DNA of 57,912 nucleotides. Origin: Brevibacillus gelatini. Lineage in GTDB: Bacteria > Bacillota > Bacilli > Brevibacillales > Brevibacillaceae. Location: contig NZ_RHHS01000063.1 in NCBI RefSeq assembly GCF_003710935.1, positions 1 to 57,912 on the forward strand, given 5' to 3'. How positions within the stretch are numbered: position 1 is the first letter of the stretch; each line of letters opens with the position of its first letter. The notes below the pieces were generated by a model, which did not search any database, had not been told where the DNA came from, and saw nothing but the letters and a program-made list of their open reading frames with translations. Positions 51,077 to 57,912 of the stretch are shown here, piece after piece. Made by a program: the position numbers and the translations under genes.

Positions 51077-54000
51077 ATGAAACACCTTTCCATAAAGTCA
51101 CTCATCTACCTGCTATGCCTTTCCTTATGCGTCACACTCCTGCCCCCAGGAGCCGTGCTGGCAAACGAACCTTTCGAGTTGTCGCCGCAGCAGGACACAC
51201 CTGTTGCCACCTCGACTCTGGAAGCAGCCACAGAGGAACTCAGGCAGTCCATCGAAGACCAGCAGCTTGCCCCGCTAGAGGAACAAGCCGCAACAAGTGA
51301 TCCAACCAAGTTTACCGAAGCGGAGATCGCCGCGCTCACCTGGACACAGCTCGACGTCCAGACGGCAATTGAGATTCATCGGACTTATGACAGAGGACTG
51401 CTGAAATTCGCAGCCTATTTCTACTCTGATCTTCTGCAACTTTTGTCTCTGCAAGAACAAGAGGAAGTAAAAGCACTCTCCGAAGACGAGCTTTTTGCCC
51501 GTTTTCGTGCTTTCGCACCAGACGAGCTACAGCTTTTAAACAGATTGACTCCGCTCGTCCAGACAAAAATGCAGGAGCTTAGCCAACTGGAAGAAAGCAT
51601 GGAAGCTCAGTCTACCCCAACCCTTCCAGAGATGCAATTCACGGAAAAAGAACAGGAGTTTCGCTTCGCCCGCTCCAAAACAGAAAGTTCTGTAGACGAA
51701 TTGTACCGGGCAGCCAACCTCGTTGAGCAGGATGTCTACCTGGAAGGCAAGCACGGCCTTGATGTCGTGCTGCAGCGTCGGTACCATTCTTTAAACAGCA
51801 AAATCAGCTTGCCGTCCTGGAACGAAGAAGAGGCGAAAAACGAGACGTATATCTCTGGCAAGAAGCTGGCGACCGGATGGGAATTCAATGTGCCTCGGAT
51901 GGAGATCGTCACCAGAGGACACAGGGTATCCGTAAGCGACGCTGTTCGCAAGCCTGGACAAGAAACCTATACGACTCACATTGAGAAGTACTCGGCAAGC
52001 AATTTGTATTATTTTACGCTGGAAGACGGGACTTCTTTTGAATTTCGCCATACAAATGTCCAAAACTATCCTTACGACGATGTCAAGCTGTCCATTGAGC
52101 AGATGGGGTCCAATTACACCTTGTACTATCGCGACGTGAAATACGAGTTCAATATTCCCCATGGAACTGTTGTGAAATCCAATATTTACGGCGACACCAT
52201 CAAGTACCAGCTGAACAGCGACGGCGAACTGATGAACATCGAGGATAGCGTTGGACGCTTCATCGTCCTGAAAGAAAGAGAGCGCAACGCTCTGACACAA
52301 GACCTGTATGTCTACAAGGATAAGTCTCAGACGACCGTGCTCAAGCATATCCGCTACCATATCGAGGTCAAAGTGGCTCTGAGTGGTTACACACAGTTGA
52401 ACCGTGTAGAAGTGCTTCCAGTACCAGGAAGTGGAACACAAGCGTACACGGTTGCGCGTTATACGTATCATAATCCGAAAACAAAAGGAATCGCGTACTT
52501 CAACCTGAACAAAAAATACACACTGGATAAACTGGTAACCGACCAGACGCTCCAGGAGTCTCCTCAATTCTGGGAATCAGACAAAAAGGATCGGAAGCAA
52601 CTTGACTACCTGCTCATGCAAGAAGCTACCTATCCGTTGCAAGGGCTGTCCATCCAATACGAGTATCGCCCGTATCAGCTGGAGCAAACGTCATTTAAGG
52701 ACGGGCTGGTGCGAATTTTCCAGGACAAATATGCGCTGAGCTACGTCGCCTACCATCCCGTCAATAAAGTGACGTACAGCTACAGCTTGAAAACACCGAA
52801 AGGCACGAATACGTACAAGCTGGAAAAAAGCTATGCGGACAACGACCGCTTTTACGAGATCTGGAAAGTGCCGAAGGACCAGTTGCCGCGGTTGAAAAAC
52901 ATGGCGGACAGACACGGTGATACGGTCCAGGTCACGGAAACGGTGCCTTCCCGCTACACCCGTACGCTCCTGTTCCGCATCAACGCAGAAGGAAACATGC
53001 TCTTGAGAAGCGAGAAAACAACGGGAATCAGCAAAGGCGGAACCTCGATTTCCGGAGCCAAGTACCAGGTGTCGTATAACCCGACGACATACACCACGTA
53101 CGCCTATTCCGGCAGCCATACCAAGCCGACTTACAAGTACGTGTTTCTGGAGCCATCTTCTGGCGTGACAGACAAGGATATTTTTAACCAATACTTGAAA
53201 GAGCCAGTCTTGTCCAAACGCGCTGCGTATGCCGCGAAAATCAACAACTACGCGCAAGAAACGTACTTCGAATACGACGACTACGGCCACCTCGTCAAGC
53301 AATTAACGCCAGACGGCATCTTGACGACCTGGACGTACGATCTGGAGAGCAAAAAAGGCTTCCGTGCGTATTCCCAGTTGAAAACTGTGCGCACGCAAGC
53401 GACTTCCGCGTCCGGCGAGCCGTACTATTCGAACATTTCCTACGAGTACAACGACCAGTATCTGCTGCGAAAAGAAACGGAAATTCATTCGTTCCCGGTG
53501 AACATGTCCGGCTACAAAAGCCAGACTACGGAGCGAACCTATGAATACACGAATGCGCAGCTTTATTCGGTCACGGAAAACTTTGGCGGCAAGACAAGAA
53601 CGCAGACGTTTACCGCCTATGATGCATACGGCGTGCAACCGACGCAAATCTCGTTGGCAGGCATTGAACTGGAAAGCGGAAAAACGGACGTCCTCAACTT
53701 CTCAATGGAGTTCGACAACCAAAGCCAGCTAAAAAGCCAGACGTATCCAAACGGCAGCAAAGTCACCTACGAATACGACACGCTGGGAAGAGTTCTCACG
53801 GAAAGCTACCGCCACCAGGGCGCGAGCCGTATCTATGCGTATGTATATCGGGACGGCGAAGCATCCGGCACAGGCGCAGAGGGGCCGGGAATCGTCGAAA
53901 GAGTCTTGCCTGATGCATCCCGGATCATCACCTACTACACGCCATACGGGGACATCGCCTACCAGGAGCAGCGCGGGACGAGCGGAGGCAAACGCCCGCT

Positions 54001-56923
54001 GGTAGAAAACGAGTTTACCGCCGACGGCATGCAAATCAGCCGCACCATCCCATACGGCAACCAGGCGAAGAGTACGACATACACCTACGACTGGGACGGC
54101 TTCGTCTACCAGACTACGAACGCCTTGGGTACGACCCGCTCCCATCGGGCTAATGCGTATTCAGACGGCACCAGCTATTTGCCGCGCCTGACCGAACAAA
54201 CATTGTCACCAAACGGCTACATCGTCACCACCTACCGCGACCTGTACGGCCGGGTAGAGAGTGTGGAAGAAACGACCCAACGAGGCAGCCACCACCGCGT
54301 GACCAACTACCAGACAGACCGCTTCGGAAAAGTTACAGACAAGGAAGTCACGGACGGCAACATCACCCAACGCTGGACGATGCGCTACGATCATAACGAC
54401 CAGTTGGTCTATTTGCGCGACCCGGAAAACAATGTGAACGAATACAGCTACGACGGACTCGGCAACCTGACCACCGTGATCGAAAACGGCACCCCTACTG
54501 CCGTGTACACGTATAACGCGCTGTCCTGGAAGTTGTCCGAAAAGAACCCGGAAACCAAGGCCGAGCAGTACACGTACGAGAAAAACGGCGCCGTCAAAAC
54601 TTTCAAAGACAAAAACGGCGTCCTGTTCAGCTACCAGTATTCGCCGTTCAACGAAATGACGAAACTGTCTGCGGGCAGCAGCTTCTATGAAGAACGTAGC
54701 TACGATCCACTTTCCGGCTTGCTTTTGATGGAAACAAACAACTACGGCCAAACTGTCCGCTATGGCTACGACGAATACCGCCGCCTGAATCGGCAAACGA
54801 TGATGGGAAAAGACTACCAACTCGTCTACTCCGACTACGATGAGAGCATCGACGCCCTCATTTATCCATCCCGCAGCGCGGTTTCCGGTTCGGCTCCTAC
54901 TTTGCGCGTTGATTATACCTACGACAATGCCGACCGCCTCAGCGCCGTGACAATCCCAGGCGTAGGAACGACGAGCTACAGCTATACGATGAACAATAGT
55001 GGCGAGACCAACACTGTCTCCTACCCCGGCCAGTCGTCGGCGATGCAAAAAACGATCAGTTCCTTTTCCGAGATCACCGGGATCAATCACGCGGATGGTT
55101 GGAATGAGACGAACAGCTACGATCTGTTCGGCAACATCATCAGCCAAAAACGCGGGGGAACGACCTACGGCACGTTTGCCTACGACAAACTGTCCCGAAT
55201 TAAAGAAGAAACCATCCAGGGCAACACCCGACAGTACGCGTACGACCGCCGCGGCAACCGCCAAATCTATGCCAATGCGCCCGCAGATTCGACGCGCAGC
55301 TACGAGTTGAAGCACGATTTGCTGAATCGCCTGATCGAGTACAAAGACGCGAAAGGCACAACAAAGTACACCTACTACCCAGGCGGACTGCGCGCGACGA
55401 AACAGCAGACTGGAAGTGTAACCAACACGACCCATTACGTGTATCTCAACGGGCAAGTGATCGAAGAACTGACCCAGGACGGTAGGGTCAAAGCCCGCAA
55501 CGTCTTTGGCAACCAGCTGATCTGGCGCAAGGACTACACGACGAACCAGGAAGGCACGTACTATTACAACACCCACGGGGATGTTGTGAAGATCAAAGCT
55601 CCGAACGGGAATGTGTTGAATACGTATGAGTATGACATCTGGGGCAACTTGCTTGCCGATAAAGTCAAGGAAACGATGCCGAACCCGTTTGCATATGCGG
55701 GGGAGATGTACGACAAGGAGAGCGGTTTTTACTACCTGCGTGCCCGGTATTATGATCCGAAGATGGGGAGGTTTGTGTCGGAGGATACGTATAAGGGGCA
55801 GGTGGATAATCCGCTTAGCTTGAATCGGTATGTGTATGTGAGTAATAATCCGTTAAAGTTTGTGGATCCGAGTGGACACTTACAGGAGATGACGGCAGGA
55901 GTAGGTGGCTATTCCTCGCCGGAAGCAGAGTATATACATTGGGCCAAGGTCGCAGCACAGAAGGCATACCAAGAGGGGATAGAACCCGAAGATGCAGTAA
56001 GCAAGTATGTACCAACGCCGCTACAAAAGGAAGTTCTTTCAACCGCTATTGTCACATTCAATACTACGGTTGGCATGAATCATGGAGATGTTCCCAATTT
56101 TAGTTCTGCAAGGACCGTTCAACCTGTTAATTCTGTTAAGCTTGTTGCTAAGGCAAACACAATAAAGGCAGCTGGTTGCAATTGTTTTACAGCGGGTACT
56201 AAAGTGCTGACAGATGAAGGGGAGAAGAATATTGAGGATATTCAAGTCGGAGACATGGTTCTCGCTAAGGATGAGTTTAACCCAGATGGAGAACTAGGCT
56301 ACAAGGAAGTCACCGCTTTATATCGTAACCAACGTGATGATATTATTAAATTGTATGTTGGGGAGCAAATCATTGAGACGACAGACAACCATCCGTTCTG
56401 GGCTGAAGGCAAAGGTTGGGTCTTCGCCAATGAACTTCAGGTGGGAGATAAACTTCTAAAGGCTAATGGAAGTAACTTAACGATTGACAAGGTAGAGTTC
56501 GTTAAACTGGATAAGCCAGTTACGGTTTACAACTTTACGGTTGAGGACTATCACACGTATTATGTAACAGATTTGGGAATCTGGGTGCATAATACAAAAT
56601 GCACTAGCAGCATTAAAAAACTTTCTAGTTCTAATCCTCTGCCCAAAAAAATTCGGGAACAATACGAAGAAATTATTTTAGGCAGGGGAACGCCAAGGAT
56701 TAACCCGGCCACAGGTCAACAAAAGGTATTTAATGCGAACGAGTTGAAGAATAAATCAGGTGGTGGAGCAAATGTATGGGCCGGGTCGTTAGAATATGAC
56801 GTTCCTGGAACTAACCATAGAATATTAAAAAGACCAGACGGAAAACTTGGGTATGTACTAAATCATGACTATTCACAACCTAGATTATTTCCGGGACCAT
56901 GGTATCCTGAAGGTGGAAAATAG
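51077..56923 (+). CDS. RHS-repeat polymorphic toxin with Hint domain and barnase-like tip
   Basis: A 1948-residue protein. Signal peptide 1-30 (ending AVLA); a helical N-terminal region (about 60-200); a beta-rich region leading into RHS/YD repeats (about 720-1560, e.g. YEYDTLGRVLTESY, YDGLGNLTTVI); the RHS core ending NPLKFVDPSGH at 1597; a linker; a pretoxin Hint domain from Cys1703 (CFTAGTKVLTDEG) to VHN at 1837-1839; and a 109-residue toxin tip. In the tip, NVWAGSLEYDV, NHRILKRPDG and YVLNHDYSQPR line up with the barnase strands that carry Glu73, Arg87 and His102, giving candidates Glu1906, Arg1915 and His1930. Family-level features are certain; the RNase assignment is inferred. TGGAGG precedes the ATG. 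Confidence 0.93.
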   Translation: MKHLSIKSLIYLLCLSLCVTLLPPGAVLANEPFELSPQQDTPVATSTLEAATEELRQSIEDQQLAPLEEQAATSDPTKFTEAEIAALTWTQLDVQTAIEIHRTYDRGLLKFAAYFYSDLLQLLSLQEQEEVKALSEDELFARFRAFAPDELQLLNRLTPLVQTKMQELSQLEESMEAQSTPTLPEMQFTEKEQEFRFARSKTESSVDELYRAANLVEQDVYLEGKHGLDVVLQRRYHSLNSKISLPSWNEEEAKNETYISGKKLATGWEFNVPRMEIVTRGHRVSVSDAVRKPGQETYTTHIEKYSASNLYYFTLEDGTSFEFRHTNVQNYPYDDVKLSIEQMGSNYTLYYRDVKYEFNIPHGTVVKSNIYGDTIKYQLNSDGELMNIEDSVGRFIVLKERERNALTQDLYVYKDKSQTTVLKHIRYHIEVKVALSGYTQLNRVEVLPVPGSGTQAYTVARYTYHNPKTKGIAYFNLNKKYTLDKLVTDQTLQESPQFWESDKKDRKQLDYLLMQEATYPLQGLSIQYEYRPYQLEQTSFKDGLVRIFQDKYALSYVAYHPVNKVTYSYSLKTPKGTNTYKLEKSYADNDRFYEIWKVPKDQLPRLKNMADRHGDTVQVTETVPSRYTRTLLFRINAEGNMLLRSEKTTGISKGGTSISGAKYQVSYNPTTYTTYAYSGSHTKPTYKYVFLEPSSGVTDKDIFNQYLKEPVLSKRAAYAAKINNYAQETYFEYDDYGHLVKQLTPDGILTTWTYDLESKKGFRAYSQLKTVRTQATSASGEPYYSNISYEYNDQYLLRKETEIHSFPVNMSGYKSQTTERTYEYTNAQLYSVTENFGGKTRTQTFTAYDAYGVQPTQISLAGIELESGKTDVLNFSMEFDNQSQLKSQTYPNGSKVTYEYDTLGRVLTESYRHQGASRIYAYVYRDGEASGTGAEGPGIVERVLPDASRIITYYTPYGDIAYQEQRGTSGGKRPLVENEFTADGMQISRTIPYGNQAKSTTYTYDWDGFVYQTTNALGTTRSHRANAYSDGTSYLPRLTEQTLSPNGYIVTTYRDLYGRVESVEETTQRGSHHRVTNYQTDRFGKVTDKEVTDGNITQRWTMRYDHNDQLVYLRDPENNVNEYSYDGLGNLTTVIENGTPTAVYTYNALSWKLSEKNPETKAEQYTYEKNGAVKTFKDKNGVLFSYQYSPFNEMTKLSAGSSFYEERSYDPLSGLLLMETNNYGQTVRYGYDEYRRLNRQTMMGKDYQLVYSDYDESIDALIYPSRSAVSGSAPTLRVDYTYDNADRLSAVTIPGVGTTSYSYTMNNSGETNTVSYPGQSSAMQKTISSFSEITGINHADGWNETNSYDLFGNIISQKRGGTTYGTFAYDKLSRIKEETIQGNTRQYAYDRRGNRQIYANAPADSTRSYELKHDLLNRLIEYKDAKGTTKYTYYPGGLRATKQQTGSVTNTTHYVYLNGQVIEELTQDGRVKARNVFGNQLIWRKDYTTNQEGTYYYNTHGDVVKIKAPNGNVLNTYEYDIWGNLLADKVKETMPNPFAYAGEMYDKESGFYYLRARYYDPKMGRFVSEDTYKGQVDNPLSLNRYVYVSNNPLKFVDPSGHLQEMTAGVGGYSSPEAEYIHWAKVAAQKAYQEGIEPEDAVSKYVPTPLQKEVLSTAIVTFNTTVGMNHGDVPNFSSARTVQPVNSVKLVAKANTIKAAGCNCFTAGTKVLTDEGEKNIEDIQVGDMVLAKDEFNPDGELGYKEVTALYRNQRDDIIKLYVGEQIIETTDNHPFWAEGKGWVFANELQVGDKLLKANGSNLTIDKVEFVKLDKPVTVYNFTVEDYHTYYVTDLGIWVHNTKCTSSIKKLSSSNPLPKKIREQYEEIILGRGTPRINPATGQQKVFNANELKNKSGGGANVWAGSLEYDVPGTNHRILKRPDGKLGYVLNHDYSQPRLFPGPWYPEGGK

Positions 56924-56936
56924 ACTTGGAGGTACA

Positions 56937-57692
56937 ATGGTTAAGTATAAAATATTTGATGATGACAGCCAATTAATTGTAGGAACTTGCAAAGACATTT
57001 TGGGACTTTCAGGAGAATGCACTACAATCGTTGAAAACGAATCTTTCCAAAAGATCATCCTAGAAGACTTTACAATAACCAGAGAATTTATGGGATACTG
57101 CACGGAAACAAAAGCCAGTGTTTCAAATATTCATCTAAGTATCCTAGATGTAAATGGGAATACCATTGGTTCGTTTTATTTCTCGCTAAAAGTTCCATTA
57201 TACTTTCATAAAAATGTGCCTGAAATTAAACAAAGATATCTTGAACTAATTGGAACACTATTAACAAAGACCTCAAAAGAAGCTTTAGCGATTTGGGAAA
57301 AATGGAGACATTCTCCTCCTACATCCACTAACTTATGGTCTAGTCTCACAGAGCAACAAAGAGTAGGATGGTTAGAAGTTGCACGTTTATATTTTAAGAG
57401 AAATCCTAATCAACAAGATGAAAGATACGGAGTATATTCTTTTGATGCAAGTTACGTAAAGGATCCAACTTCTTTCTTTTGTGCTTTAGGAGAGGCAATT
57501 AATGGCCCAGGTGGATATTTTGGATTTGATTTATTAAGTCTCGAGGATTGTCTTTGTGGTGGCTTTGGTGTAGTTCCCCCATTTACCCTTAATTTGCAAA
57601 ATGATAGTGATTATTTTGAAACAGATAGCGTTTTTCTAGCACAACTAAATGAGATCCTTACAGAAAAACAAGTAAGAATAGTTAGACCCTAG
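56937..57692 (+). CDS. Probable immunity protein, barstar-like C-terminus
   Basis: A 251-residue soluble protein beginning 14 bases after the RHS stop, where immunity genes sit. Its last ~75 residues (CALGEAINGPGGYFGFDLLS, LEDCLCGGFGVVPPFTLNLQ, LNEILTEKQVRIV) follow the barstar pattern: helix, YxGxxLxxLxDCL, hydrophobic strand. The N-terminal 170 residues are unrecognised; a region with WEKWRHSPPTSTNLWSSL may be a linker or added domain. GGAGGTACA precedes ATG 56937; an earlier frame start at 56865 lies inside the toxin gene and lacks a site. AT-rich like the toxin tip. Confidence 0.85.
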   Translation: MVKYKIFDDDSQLIVGTCKDILGLSGECTTIVENESFQKIILEDFTITREFMGYCTETKASVSNIHLSILDVNGNTIGSFYFSLKVPLYFHKNVPEIKQRYLELIGTLLTKTSKEALAIWEKWRHSPPTSTNLWSSLTEQQRVGWLEVARLYFKRNPNQQDERYGVYSFDASYVKDPTSFFCALGEAINGPGGYFGFDLLSLEDCLCGGFGVVPPFTLNLQNDSDYFETDSVFLAQLNEILTEKQVRIVRP

Positions 57693-57777
57693 TTTAGTGG
57701 TGATGTCCAGAAAGTCCAAATCAGCTAAAATCCCCAAAATGGGAACATTGATTTATCCAGGTTTTTGAAATTCAAAA

Positions 57778-57826
57778 GGGGCATCTCTAAGTCGAAAATT
57801 CGACTTTTTATACGAAAATGCCCCCC
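57778..57826 (+). terminator. Nested hairpin after the immunity gene
   Basis: An outer stem GGGGCAT / ATGCCCC (57778-57784 and 57818-57824) encloses AGTCGA-AAAT-TCGACT followed by TTTTTA. The inner hairpin plus T-run can terminate the plus-strand operon. The last 86 bases are AT-rich with no gene seen. Confidence 0.6.
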
Positions 57827-57912
57827 CTAAAAAGCAAAAAAAGGGACGGACTACAGTTGGTTGCTAGATATATCCAAAATATGGTATTTACTTACACGAC
57901 CTCAGTTGGTTC

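Overview
The window looks like chromosome from a spore-forming Firmicute of the Brevibacillus group (Paenibacillaceae). The grounds are a near-textbook GerE sporulation regulator, an M6 immune-inhibitor-A metalloprotease, a YjcA-type DUF1360 protein, strong AGGAGG ribosome sites, frequent GTG/TTG starts and moderately high GC. The genus is an inference from gene content and protein style, not from a search.

Layout. (1) 1-9.0 kb is mostly single genes: gerE behind a textbook sigma-K promoter, a GyrI-like hypothetical protein, a two-helix membrane protein, a membrane-anchored coiled-coil protein, cysteine synthase, an M20 amidohydrolase and secreted InhA. Between the amidohydrolase and inhA lie two overlapping divergent sigma-A promoters and a short transcription unit closed by a strong terminator, which is a candidate small RNA. 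(2) 9.2-12.8 kb is a tight fixABCX operon (electron-transfer flavoprotein, quinone oxidoreductase, ferredoxin), plus a 57-residue protein. (3) 12.9-18.8 kb, minus strand, holds a JAMM protease, a 976-residue Gln/Leu-rich coiled-coil protein, a Cys-rich beta protein of probable spore-surface type and a GT2 glycosyltransferase. (4) 18.9-25.5 kb has a repeat-containing protein behind a sigma-K-like promoter that sits in a perfect hairpin, a CAP-domain protein, YjcA, a second GT2 enzyme, a methyltransferase and a GT-A type protein.

(5) 25.6-39.7 kb is a sugar-nucleotide and glycan assembly block. The plus-strand operon manC-rfbG-rfbF-SDR makes GDP-mannose and a CDP-deoxyhexose. The minus-strand operon rmd-GT2-fcl-GT4-FkbM, together with gmd at 38.7 kb, can turn GDP-mannose into both GDP-D-rhamnose and GDP-L-fucose. 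pgcA supplies hexose-1-phosphates. Sigma-K-like promoters before several genes, and the neighbouring gerE and coat-like genes, suggest (not proven) that part of the glycan goes to the spore surface.

(6) 40.1-57.7 kb is a secreted-protein cluster. It starts from a consensus sigma-A promoter with a 3319-residue subtilisin carrying six alternating Ig-like module pairs, many BIG2 domains and RCC1-like blades. A stand-alone RCC1 propeller follows, overlapping by 4 bases. Then comes a 1948-residue RHS protein with a pretoxin Hint domain and an exchangeable tip that resembles barnase, and directly after it a gene whose C-terminus resembles barstar. The toxin tip and immunity gene are visibly AT-richer than the rest, as expected for a swapped module. 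This protease / propeller / RHS-toxin / immunity arrangement is the best candidate for an undescribed system here.
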